Assembly (NCBI GenBank): GCA_943704525.1
Contig: CALSCQ010003221.1
Span: 1 to 21,820 of the forward strand
Source of the DNA: Pigoraptor vietnamica
Lineage: Eukaryota; Opisthokonta; Filasterea
Direction of reading: 5' to 3'
DNA: 21,820 nt
Below the pieces are notes generated by a model. That model searched no databases. It saw only the letters and a program-made list of their open reading frames with translations, and was not told where the DNA came from. Positions 1 through 10,011 of the stretch are shown one piece after another. A program made the position numbers and the translations under genes. The first letter of the stretch is position 1; the number at the start of each line of letters is the position of its first letter.

Positions 1-74
<74 letters not shown>
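1..74. repeat. (GT)37 dinucleotide microsatellite
   Basis: An uninterrupted GT run opens the window and ends at base 74, followed by a G-rich stretch. It probably lies in the intron of the AP-3 beta gene that ends at the acceptor at 260-261, because AP-3 beta coding sequence must continue upstream and none is visible between 75 and 261. The true length is unknown because the window starts inside it. Confidence 0.97.
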
Positions 75-77
<3 letters not shown>

Positions 78-261
78 ATCGGGGGGAGGGGGGATTGGTC
101 GTTCCAAGAAGTAAGATGCGCAGTAGACGGCTGTCAATGTCAAGTTGCGGTGCTCGGCATCGAGTGGGATCGACTGTAATTTCAACTCGATTCGATATGT
201 TTGCGCGCCAACCCCGTTCACTTTTGTACCCTTATTGACCAATTATCGTCCGGTCGTACAG

Positions 262-3200
262 GCCCTCGTCCGCCTTCTGCGCAGCCAGCGCGAAATCCAG
301 CACATTGTCGTGTCGAACGTGGCCACGATGAGCGCCACGCGGCCCCGGATGTTTGAGGCGGGTCTTTCTCTTGTGTTGCCGCGCTGTGACGCTTCTTGTC
401 GCGTGTGCAATCGCAAGAGCAGTGTTTAATGTCTTCGACATTAACGCAAAATGGGTTCTCTACGGCGCGCAGCCATTCCTGAAGCAGTTTTACGTGCGCG
501 CGACCGACGCGTCCTTTGTGCGGCTGCAAAAGCTCGAGGTAATGACGAACATTGCCACTGAGGCCAACATCAGCGCGATCCTCCAGGAATTCCAGACGTA
601 CGTGCGCAGTCAGGACAAGCGCTTCGCCACGGCGACCATCCAGGCCATCGGCCGCTGCGCATCGCGCATTTCGGAGGTACGAGCGGTTGTTCGTCTGTCA
701 CGTGAAGCGCGGACAACGCCGTGTCGCGTGCGAGTGTTGTAACTCAAACAGAGAGAAGGGGACTGGTTCTTATGGTGTGGTTGCGGTGGGCGATTTCTCA
801 CTCTGCTGCGCACATGGCGGCCACTCGCACGCGAGCACGCACGGTGGCACATGCACCGCACATGCTGACCCTCTGTATCCACCACCGCAAACGCGCGTCG
901 CTTGTCGCCAATTTGCTTATTCTCTTTTTCCACTGCAGGTGACGGAGAGCTGCATGACGGGCCTGATGGCGCTGGTGCAGGACCGCGACGAGGCCGTCGT
1001 TGCCGAGTCTGTCGTTGTGCTCAAGAAGCTCCTCCAGCTGCGCCCAAAGGACCACGACGAGATCATCCGAAAGCTCGCCCGCGCGTCAGACAGCATCACT
1101 GTTCCGATGGCCAAGGCCTCGATCCTGTGGATCGTTGGAGAGTACTCGGACCGAATTCCCACGGTACGGCCCATCCGTTGCATCCTGCTCTTGAACCCCT
1201 TCGGCTCTTTGGGCACTGTTCTTGCGATGTGTGCGCATCGGCGTGGTTCCCGTGGGACTCGTAGCATTGACACATTGTTCGACTTGTGTTGCAGTACGCT
1301 CCCGATGTGCTGCGAAAGGCGGCAAAGACGTTTGCCTCGGACGAGGATATTGTGAAGCTCCAGACGATGAACCTCGCGGCCAAGCTCGCACTCACAAACC
1401 CAAAGCAGTGTCGCCGCCTCCTCGAGTACGTGCTTGAACTCGCGAAGTACGATGCGTCCTACGACATCCGCGACCGCGCTCGCTTCCTTCGGTGGGTGAA
1501 GGCAGCGTTTGACCACAGGGCGCTGTTGGTCGGTATTGCTGGTTGTGCAATTTTGATTGGGGCCACTGGATGTGATGGAATGCCTCGATATTCTCCACAA
1601 GCGCCTGACAGACAATTGCTACCACCGTCTTTCCAGGCACCTACTCATGGGGGAGAGTCCACTGCCGGCGGACGCCGTCAAGGCTATTCTGATCAACGAG
1701 AAGCCGGCGCCCGTCCTCGCCCCCAGCGCCGCGGGTGGGCATATGCGGCAACATGGCTGCGCGAGAGATTGACTTGAGCACTTTTTGTGCGTTGCGCGCC
1801 TCATCCCGCTAACTGTGCTTCTGCTCGTCGCTGCAGAGATTGATGCGTTCCGGCTTGGCACTCTCTCGCACATTGTGCGGTCACCAGTGCCCGGGTACAT
1901 TGAGCTGCCGTCGTTCCCGGAGGTCGCGCCTGACCCGTCTGTGCGCAACGTGGTGGTGCCGGTGGGTGTGCAAGCGCGCTTGCGTAGATGTGGGAGCGTG
2001 GTATGAACAGACATTGTGCGAGGTGTGTGCGTGTGTGTTGATCAGGGCATCTTACATTTCGCAGGTGCCTGAGGCTGCCGTGGGCAAGGACGGAAAGCCC
2101 GTCAAGGCGAAGAAGATCAGGGGGTTCTATAGCGACGACGAGTCGTCCTCTGGTAGGGCCGCTATCCAAACCTTGCAATGGATGCCTATTTGCCGCAGCC
2201 AGACTTCACCCTTTTTTCTCACATCAATGCCTCTCCCCTCGTGACGCAGAGAGCGGCAGCGAGAGCAGCGGCTCGGAATCCGGCTCTGGCTCTGCGTCGT
2301 CCACCGAAGAGAGCGAGTCGAGCCACTCTGGATACGAGTCGGCGCAGGGCAGCGACCGCTCCGGCTCTGAATCTGCCGAGCGGTCATCGTCCGAATCGGG
2401 CTCGTCCGACAGCTCGGAATCCGACTCCGATTCGGACTCCGGGTCCGCCTCGTCCAGCAGCAGTGGCGCCGCGGCCTCGCGTAAGAAGAAGGCTTCGCCG
2501 GCGCCCGCCCCTGCTAAGCACGCGGCGCCGGCGAAGGGCTCGTCGGCCGCCCCCGCAAAGAAGGCCGCGCCAAGCAAGAAGAAGCAGAGTTCGTCGTCGG
2601 AATCGGAATCGGAATCGTCGGGGAGCGAGTCTGAATCGAGCTCGGAGGAGCGCACGCCGCCTCCGTCCAAGAAGGGCGCGAAGAAGGACGCGCCCAAAGC
2701 GCCTGCGACGTCTTCGGCGAGCAAGGCGAAGAAGCCCGCCGTGGCCGAGACGAACCTCCTTGACCTCGACTGTGAGTGATGATGCGAGTTTGCGTGCCTG
2801 GCGCACGTAGAGGCGTCATGTTGACGATCTCGCCGATTGCCGCACTTTCTCTCTCTATCTCTCTCTCAATACATAGTCCGCTACACTTTTCTGACACTGC
2901 AAGTCGTTTCTGCCGTGCAGTTACGCCGCCCCCGACACAAGCCAGCACCGTCCTCACGCCCGCCATGTCGGGCTCGTTCAGCGGCCTCGTTCCCACAGGC
3001 GCGTCTGCGGGCGCCGATAGGCCTCCTTCCTCATTTCCCGTGGCACCCACCGTCTCCGTTCCTCAGGAGTCGCACTCGCTGCTGAACAAGGCGGCCGGCA
3101 AGGGCCTCGTCGTCGACTACCGCTACGTGCGGCGGCCATGCATATACGGGGACAAGATGGTCACGCTGCAGGTGCTTTTTGCCAACCAGGGCGCGGCTGC

Positions 3201-3968
3201 GGCTTCGAACATCCGCGTCAGCGACAAGGTATGCCGGCTGTTGCTCGCCGTTAAAAGTTGTGTCAATTGCTTATCAATTTATCACTCTTCCGCCCGCAGC
3301 TGTTGGAGAAGGGGCTGTCGCTCAAGGCGCCCGACGATATCGGCACTCTTGAGCCTGGCATTTCGAAAGAGGTCGTCATTGGAATCGACTTCAACGATTC
3401 CCTACGCCCGGCCAAGTTCGAGATTGGGTGGGTGCCTTTTGGCTTCCTGTTCGTTGAGCAAGAATGCATATTATTCGGACTGTTATCTGACAGTGACCCT
3501 GTGCAGGAGCGATGAGGGCTCGTTCAAAGTCGCCATCGAGCCGCGAGTGGGTGAGCTGTTGCAGCCCATCCAGATGAGCGAGGCAGAGTACGACGTCGCA
3601 CACGGTGGGTAACCATAGCACCTTGTATTGCGCCGCTTCATGACTGCTTATTGTTTCTTCACACGACTGCAGGAAAACTCACGGGACTCCACGAAAATTC
3701 GGCAAAGTTTTCTCCAACGGACTCTCCACTCAAGGCGGCTGACATATCGCGCCGCGTGTGCGAAATTGCGAACGTGGCCGTGGTGCGCGCCGATCCGTCT
3801 GCTGGGGTGTGGAAGTTTGCGTCGCGCACTCTTTCCCACGGCGTGTTTGTCCTCCTTCACATCCGCACGGACGGGGGCAAGGGGCAGCTCTCGGTTCACT
3901 GCGAGAGCATGGTCGTGGGGAGCATGCTGCTCAAGGCGCTGCGTGGAGTGTTTGGTCTTGGCGCGTGA
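262..3968 (+). CDS. AP3B: AP-3 complex subunit beta, 5' part missing
   Basis: Large beta-adaptin of the AP-3 coat, which sorts cargo from endosomes or trans-Golgi to lysosome-related compartments. Twelve exons are read: 262-357, 473-676, 939-1163, 1295-1491, 1637-1734, 1837-1961, 2065-2152, 2250-2771, 2921-3228, 3300-3427, 3507-3604 and 3673-3968. They join in phase to 794 residues plus a stop; animal AP3B is about 1,090, so roughly the first quarter lies upstream. Exons 1-6 are the adaptin HEAT trunk ([53 protein letters not shown], all close to human AP3B1). Exon 8 is the acidic Ser/Glu/Lys hinge, ending in a clathrin-box-like LLDLD that the intron splits just after. Exons 9-12 are the C-terminal ear ([32 protein letters not shown]). 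The first intron uses a GC donor. Whether exon 1 starts at 262 or reads further upstream is unsettled. Confidence 0.95.
358..472 (+). other. GC-AG intron in the AP-3 beta gene
   Basis: Homology requires MFE to run straight into PFLKQFYVR, as in animal AP-3 beta (MFEPYLKSFYVR). Only a boundary after the GAG codon at 355-357 and before CCA at 473 keeps phase. The intron then begins GCGGGT and ends CGCGCAG. The nearby GT at 362-363 would put the next exon out of frame. The donor is the common local GTGGGT with T changed to C. Confidence 0.75.
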
Positions 3969-4441
3969 GATTACTGTGGAAATGTAAGCGAAGCATCCAG
4001 CCCATTGACCACAGCGGTGAAGCTTCGTATTGACACCCGCGCGCCAATAGATCGAAATCTGCGATACATCGAACCCCCGCTGTGGTTGGTAGCGCCCTTC
4101 GAACGCCGTCGGCCAATTTGTGATTGGTGAGTTTTTCACTTTGAATAAGCCCGAATACCGGTTTGGGTTGCTGCTAAAGCAAGTCTCCGCTCCGCTTCAT
4201 GTGTCACAAGTGGGCCTATTGATGAGAAAGGTGGGCGTGCAAAACGTAATGTAAAGCAAGGTTTGCCCTCGTCGGTGTATTCAATACTCAGACTGGATCG
4301 GGAACACGGCGATCAACGCCTCGACAGAAAAGAAAAGACGGACAAAAACGCGCCTGTACAGGGAAGCCGCAACGCAACGACCACGCAAAATAAAACACGC
4401 CTGCCGGTCAACGGCAAAGGCCTTCGCACAAAAGACTCTCA
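3969..4441. other. Convergent gap between AP-3 beta and WOPR genes
   Basis: These 473 bases separate two stop codons on opposite strands and should hold both 3' untranslated regions. AATAAA occurs on the plus strand at about 4389, which is far from the AP-3 stop. No AATAAA is seen on the minus strand below the WOPR stop. No convincing coding sequence was found here. Confidence 0.7.
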
Positions 4442-5694
4442 CTACTGACACAAAATGTTCTCGATCGAATAGGACGCCGGCGCTTTGCGCATTTGCGGCA
4501 CGGACATTGCCGTCGCATGCCAAAACGCGGCCGGGTGGTGGTAGCCGGGGTAGAAGCCAGGCGGCGCCAAGTAGCTGACCGGCATTGGAGGGTAGCGCAT
4601 GTGCTCAAAAGCGGCCATCTCGTAGTGAGGGACAGCCGCGGGCATCCCAGGCGCGTACACTTCCGGCCGGAGCATCTTGTGCTGGCGGACTTCGCCCTCC
4701 GAAAGTGGCCGTTTCCGCGACGGGACGGGGACCGAGGCGACCGGGCTCGGGATTTGCGCCTTGGATGGGGGCACGCTCGCAAAGCGCGGGGGCGGCGGGA
4801 GATTATCCTCCGCGTCCAGGCAGCCCGCGGCGCGCAGAAGAGAGCTGACGCAGAGAGCCGACGCATCCATGAGCTCGTCCTGAGTGGCAGTCGGGGGCGG
4901 AGACACCTCGGCGGCCTTGGGGCGCTTGGAAGGCGCAGTCACGTCAGAGGACGACGACGACTTGCGCGAACGATCCGAAGGAGCCGGCGACGCCTTCTTT
5001 ACAGACTTGGATGGAACCGCTTCACTGCTCGAGGGCTTGTCGGGGCAGAGGCGAATCGGGCCGTAGTGCATGATTTCCCTTCGCAAAAGAAAGCAGCACA
5101 GTGTAAGTATTGGTCCAAAGGGCATAAGCGTACGTGTTTGCCAGGCAAAACAGACGGGGCCGGCGCGGGAACTCACTTTTCGTAGTAGTAGCACACGATA
5201 CGCATGGGGCTGTTGTAGTCGGCAATCGTCTTCTTGCGGAGGCCGTTGACCTTTTCGACCTTTTTGATGCGATTGTCCTCCCAAATAATGTCGACTTCCT
5301 TGTAAATCTACACAAGAGATACGATACAAGTCAGCATAATGACCGGCTGTTCAAATGGGTAACTGTTTGCGCGCGCGCGTTACTCACCATGACCTTGCCG
5401 CCAGGGTGGTACGAGTCGCCCCAGTTGAACCCGTCCGTCCACCGCTTGATCTTGCTCTGCTGCTCCTCATACACGTAACCTTGGCCTGCATTGCCCGAAA
5501 GCGCATTCCGCATGTGAGCGACTGCAAGTAAGCGACAAACACGAGCCTGTGTTCAACCCACCATCGCGAATGTTGTCGGCCTTGTAATGGAGACGCTTCA
5601 CGATCTTCTTGCACTTGTTTTCCGCGGCCGCGCGAAAGACCATTTCGGCATCGGCCGCGTCGCGGATGTACCCGTAAAACGAAGGGCCCGACAT
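4442..5694 (-). CDS. WOPR-domain (Gti1/Pac2 family) transcription factor
   Basis: A probable DNA-binding regulator of the WOPR family, whose fungal members (Wor1, Ryp1, Gti1, Pac2) control morphology switches and development. Four exons read on the minus strand, 5694-5562, 5521-5388, 5307-5177 and 5078-4442, join in phase to 344 residues. Residues 1-95 hold the first WOPR half: GYIRDAADAEMVF, then GYVYEEQQSKIKRWTDG with the family signature RWTDG followed by NW. Exon 3 holds the second half: MIYKEVD, GLRKKTI and VCYYYEK, matching the fungal FLxYRE, LxKQTxS and LxSYY blocks. The rest is a disordered Ser/Pro/Lys tail rich in Pro, Met and Tyr. The ATG at 5694 was chosen because WOPR proteins begin a few residues before the GYIR motif and the context is AAAATG. 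The upstream in-frame extension to 5814 looks noncoding. Family assignment rests on motif memory, not on a profile search. Confidence 0.85.
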
Positions 5695-6007
5695 TTTCCC
5701 GTGCCTTGTCGGCTTTCCGGCTTGTAATTCTTGCAACGTCAGGGTCGTTGATAGCGCACTCTTAGATACCTCTTGGAAGTTGATGCGCCGCACAAAAAGG
5801 GGAGAGTGAACCAAAGTGTTCTCTGTGTGTTCGGCCGATCGGGGAAATGAAGGTTGAGTGTGAGGTGCGTGTGGTGCATAGGGGTGGCCTACACACGCAC
5901 AGGCGGGGTACCGGAGTGAAAAAAATCGCGATTGGGCATTCGGCCTTTTAAGCTGCAGGTAAGCGCCGCATTGAACGAAAAGTGCGATCTGATTAATTAT
6001 TCAAGAT

Positions 6008-6025
6008 TTCATACAGAGTCCATAG
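6008..6025 (+). repeat. Copy 1 of the dispersed 18-base motif TTCATACA-N3-TYCATAG
   Basis: Reads TTCATACAGAGTCCATAG, followed by T. It matches the copy at 18046 at 15 of 18 positions. A weaker, oppositely oriented relative (minus-strand TTAATACATTTTCATA) sits at 7191-7206, at the far side of the GC-rich block. Confidence 0.6.
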
Positions 6026-6449
6026 TAATAATAAATAGAGCGGGTAGGTGAATGGGTGACGGTGCAAATTATAGCACTGCATGCACGTGCCGAGACAACC
6101 CAATTGGGGGTGCGGCGTCTATTTTTAACTGCGGCGATCATGTGGTTCGGCATTTTAGCTCTCCGGCTGACTAATGATGCGGGTCACACGATTCGCCGAT
6201 TTACGCTCCTTCTCGCTTCGCAACACCCAAAAAATGCACGCGTTCGTCAGTCTAATTGGTCATGCTAACCATGAATGGCATTACCCAATAAGTGACTTCC
6301 GCGTGCAATTACTCCGCAGGTCCGGTGACTTGGAGTCGAGAAAACAGGCACAGTGCGGAGTGGGCCATTCTCACTTCGTCACGGTTCGTCCGGCGAATTT
6401 GTCCTATTTGGGGTGTCTCGTTCTGCCGTAAATATATTGCCAATGGGAA

Positions 6450-7170
6450 TGCCCCGGCCGCCTACAAAATACTCCTGTCGACACCCGGGCGGCCTCGGAG
6501 ACTGTGGCCGTGCGGCTGCGCCGAACGGTGTAAAACAGCGGTTCGATATCCAACTGGTCGTTGCAGAATTCGCCGAGAGACCCCGCATTTCAGGGCATTC
6601 CGGCGGCCGCGCCGCTTGGCAGCTGGGGATTGCCATGGGCCCCATTTGGAGACAGTGGTCGGCCAGCACGGCTCGGCTCGCGCCGCGCCCGTCTCAGAGT
6701 TCACTGCCCAGATGGCCCAGCCCCGCGGGCCGCCGGCGCGGGTGTGGCGCCCGCATCACTGTGATGGGCCGTGGCGGGCCGACTTGGCACGAACACGCCG
6801 ACCGGCGACGGTTCGGCGGAGTGACCCTGAAAGGGGCCGAGGCGCTGACGACTCGCCCCGAGCGCCACGGGCACATCTGATGGGTCACGCCGAGCTCCGC
6901 TCAGTGACCCGGCACCCCGGCCGGCGGCGGCCGGCCGTGCTCGGGCCGGCCGGGTCAACGCCGGCCAGCGGCTGATCAGCCGCCATGCCGCACCGGCGCC
7001 AGCCGGTGCATTACACCGGCAAACTACTGAGTTAGCCGGTGGCAGTAGTGCACGCTGGCGGGGACTGCTGGCAACACTAGGAGGCACTGCACGCGGGCTC
7101 CGGGCTCCGCCCGCCCGGTCAGCCGTGGCGAGCCGGCGAGACTCATCAGCTACTACCCCGGATTTCAATT
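6450..7170. other. GC-rich, palindrome-rich noncoding block
   Basis: This block is far richer in G+C than its flanks and is full of GGCCGG-type inverted repeats. The densest part is 6968-7053. It holds a perfect 16-base palindrome (GCGGCTGATCAGCCGC, 6968-6983), an 8-bp hairpin with a 4-base loop (6990-7009), and two interleaved 7-bp stems (7014-7020 with 7035-7041, and 7023-7029 with 7043-7049). Open frames cross the block, but none resembles a protein I know. It could be a noncoding transposable element, a CpG-island-like promoter core or a structured RNA gene. I cannot decide which. Confidence 0.5.
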
Positions 7171-7642
7171 TCCATGCACCCTTCATTAAATATGAAAATG
7201 TATTAATATTGAGGGGTCATCCGTGAACAGATGACGCTTGTGCAGAAGTGGCTCGTCTTTCGGCATCAGCTTACTTGCGAAGCTGGCTTTTCCCATCTCG
7301 CAATTGAACTTTTGCATACCGTGACACTGCGCATTGTTTGCGCTGTTCGCTCTCCTGTCCTCTCTAAACGAATCAGAGGCAGTCGAAAAATGTCGGACGG
7401 CTGGTGAGCTTTTCTCTTTGGCCTTGCCAAATCTGCCACGCCTTGTCTCGTTCTCAACGTTTGCTCTCTCTCCTCTATCAACAAAGGGATGCGAACCCGT
7501 TCGGTGCGCCGGCGCAAACGGCGCGAAGTCCTTTCAGTGTGGGTGCGCGTGCACGACTCTCTGCCTACTGCAGCACTCGACAGTCTTGCAAGCACAATGT
7601 GACGTGCCTCCCATCCTAACGCGCAAAACCTCGTATTCTCAG

Positions 7643-9582
7643 GATCCCGCTGTGTTGTCGGTGACAAACGCGCCATCATCGTCGTCCGATTTCAATCCAT
7701 TTGGAACAGACTCGACGGCCTTTGCGGTGAGCCTCTGGTGGCTGTTTTTATTTTGAATCAACGCGAGCTGAAATCTGTTGTGGTTTGACTCGATAGTCGA
7801 CGACAACGACGACAGCAACACGTCAGCTTTCAGGCGGTAGTGTGCCAGTTGCACGCCCTGCGTCGACGGGTCCGTCGGCGACTGCGCAAGGGAAGCAGCC
7901 GGCACCGTCGCAGACAGATAAGGACTTGGTGGGTAATGCCTGTGTCCGTACGTGTGAGTGTGCGTGCGCACGTGACAGAGTCTCCTCACCTTGTTTCAAA
8001 TTTCGCTAACGCTGAGTTTGTGCGGCAATAGGCGGCTCGAGAGGCGGCTTTGCGTGCGAAAGAAGAGGAGCTTGCGCGGCGACAGCAGGAGCTTGACGCG
8101 CGCGAAGTGGAGCTCGCCAACAGGCCCGCGCAGACGGTCGTTTACAAGGAACCGCCGCCGAACTGGTGTGCAGCATGCACGCAAACATTCCAACTTCCAA
8201 AACACATGCACACACACACACACACGCACACGCACACACACACACATACACACAAACACACAAACACACACTCGCGTGCTAGAGATCAGCTGTACGCTGT
8301 TGCTGATTTGTGCGCATCCAGGCCTCCCTTTCCCAAGTGGTGCTTCTTCCCCTTCAAGCCCGTCTACTACCACGACATCCAGGGCGAAGTCCTTCCTCAG
8401 TACCAGCGGCTGTGCCGGTGGCTCTACTGGTGCTGGCTGGGTGCGTGGGCGAGGCGTGAATTGCACAGTCGAGGCCATTTACCACTGAGTGGCCACTCGC
8501 GGACTCTCTTTCTATGCAACTTCATTTGGCGTGTGCAGTTTCTATTCGCATGGACTTCCAGCTGACACACTTGCCGCAATTGTTTGTGTGCTTGTTCGAC
8601 ACCCGCAGCGACGTCCCTTTGCTGGTTCATGAATTTCGTCGGCAGCTTCGCGGTGCTCGTCGGCTGCTCGGAGTGCTCTGGCGAACTGGGACCCAGCTTC
8701 GGCCTTGCGCTCGTCTACATGTTCCTCTTCATTCCGCTCTCCTTCCTCTGCTGGTACCGCGTCATCTACAACGGGTTCAAGTGGGTGGTCCCTGTGTTGA
8801 GTTTAAATTGCAAACACCTGTTGTTGCTTCGTGTTATGTTTGGTGTGCGTATGCGTGCGCGCGACTTTTGACGTCAATTTCGGTACTGATGTCTTCTTTT
8901 TGTGCGCCCATGCCGTGCAGGAAAGACAGCACGATCAGCTTCTTCTGGTTCTTCTTCGCCTTCTCCTTCCAGATCTTCGCGGACATCGTGAACACGGTCG
9001 GAATTCCGTCGTCCGGGTCTGCGTGGGTGTCTCTGCGAATGCACGCCATTGTCCTTGTCTTCCGGGTGGGCTAGAAACTTGCATACATTGTTGTTACTAG
9101 AAACTCACACCACTTGTATTTTCAAAGTCTGTTTGGAGCTAGTAGTGAGTCTGTGTTTGCTCCGCAGTGGCTTCATTGTCGCCATCTCGGCGCTCACGCA
9201 CAACGTGGCCGTCGGCATTGTGTGCATCTTCGCATCGGTCGTGTGGACGGTCACCACCTGCGTTTCCGTCTTTCTGATCAAGAAGGTGCGTGCAATAGTC
9301 TTAGCGTATTTTATTTGCACCGTCCAGACACACGTACACTCCACACACACACACACACACATACATACCTGGTGTATGTGGTTGGCGATGCATGTGAGGA
9401 CGCAACGCTCACACACTCGACAGGTCCACGAAGCCTACAAGACGGGTGGCAAGTCGTGGGCCCAGGCGCAATCCGAGGCGATTGGAACGGTGGCCGGCAG
9501 CCGCGTCGTGCAGGAGGGCATCAAGGCGTCCATCATGCGCAACCAGCACGAAAACGAGGACGACGAAATCTTCGACGGTTGA
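7643..9582 (+). CDS. SCAMP: Secretory carrier membrane protein (SCAMP); first few residues unresolved
   Basis: A four-pass membrane protein of post-Golgi and endosomal recycling vesicles. Eight exons are firm: 7643-7726, 7797-7928, 8032-8165, 8322-8440, 8609-8780, 8921-9022, 9168-9285 and 9424-9582. They join to 339 residues, close to animal SCAMP1 (338). In order: an N-terminal NPF motif (EH-domain ligand), a Thr/Pro linker, an AAREAALRAKEEELARRQ coiled coil, PPFPKWCFFPFKPVYYHDI, four membrane segments, and the cytosolic loop LCWYRVIYNGFK that matches the conserved CWYRPIY E-peptide. The tail is acidic (NEDDEIFDG). The most attractive start is ATG 7390 (MSDG, context AAAATG, as in animal MSDF). 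Its donor at 7404 leaves phase 2, whereas exon 7643 needs phase 0. ATG 7489 (MRTRS, donor 7504) splices in phase but has a weaker context. Confidence 0.93.
8208..8270. repeat. (CA)n microsatellite in a SCAMP intron
   Basis: Interrupted CA repeat with single G, T and AA interruptions, inside the intron 8166-8321 and on the sense strand as CA. It lies about 50 bases before the acceptor at 8320-8321. Confidence 0.95.
9342..9362. repeat. Short (CA)n repeat in the last SCAMP intron
   Basis: About ten CA units ending in ATACATAC within the intron 9286-9423. Confidence 0.9.
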
Positions 9583-10011
9583 CGACTTCCACCACGCAGA
9601 TTGATCTCAGACGACGTAGAGGCATAAACTGGTCATTTCCCTCCAATTTTTCAGTATCTTTTTTTTTTATAAAACAAGCGCGGTGGCGCGCAAGGCGCCC
9701 GCAGAGACGCACTGGGCCACCGTTTGTCAAAAAGAATGGCTTGCGCGTGGGCGAGCGAGAGAGAATAAGACGAAGAAGTGGGGGGAGAGTATCTACACGT
9801 GCCGGAAACCGTCACTGTACAGGAAGGAGAAAAAGGCAGAGCAACGAAAAAGGTGCACCAACGGCTGCGGAAAACGCGCGAAACGCGGCATTGGCTGCCT
9901 CTCTCGCGGCTGTGCAGTGAAAAGATTTGGCGCGAGCGCGACGCGGCGGAAGAAGACAAAGAATGGACGACAAACACGCGGGCGAACTACATGCAAGAGG
10001 GTTCAGCCTCC
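9583..10011. other. Convergent gap between SCAMP and the EF-hand-like gene
   Basis: These 429 bases between two facing stop codons should hold both 3' untranslated regions. The stretch includes a run of nine to ten T near 9660. I see no gene in it. Confidence 0.65.

Larger units (their letters stand above)
5695..7389. promoter_or_regulatory. Long divergent spacer between WOPR and SCAMP genes
   Basis: This 1.7-kb spacer must hold both promoters. An inverted CCAAT (ATTGG at 5931) abuts a 10-base palindrome AATCGCGATT at 5924-5933, about 230 bases upstream of the WOPR start. Another palindrome, CCCAATTGGG, lies at 6099-6108. An AT-rich part (about 5980-6440) is followed by a very GC-rich block (about 6450-7170) and then a second short AT-rich stretch to about 7215. 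No recognisable protein is encoded on either strand. Confidence 0.6.

Noticed and set aside
1-238. Open frames of alternating Cys-Val or Thr-His residues, also at 13249-13773 and 16558-17069
   Set aside because: They are translations of GT/CA repeats inside introns.
2224-2724. Long minus-strand acidic open frame
   Set aside because: It is the antisense of the Ser/Glu/Lys hinge exon of AP-3 beta, which is supported by homology and phase on the plus strand.
5695-5814. Longer N-terminus for the WOPR protein from 5814
   Set aside because: The extra 40 residues resemble no WOPR leader, and the ATG at 5694 has the local AAAATG context and the usual distance to the domain.
7014-7049. H-type RNA pseudoknot from the interleaved 7-bp stems
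   Set aside because: The linker between the second arm of stem 1 and the second arm of stem 2 is one base, too short to span a 7-bp stem. Alternative hairpins are more plausible.
8539-8608. Extra SCAMP exon starting after the AG at 8537-8538
   Set aside because: It opens in phase but reads into the wrong frame and gives no SCAMP-like sequence. Splicing 8440 to 8609 restores the membrane segment TSLCWFMNFVGSF that aligns with animal SCAMPs.
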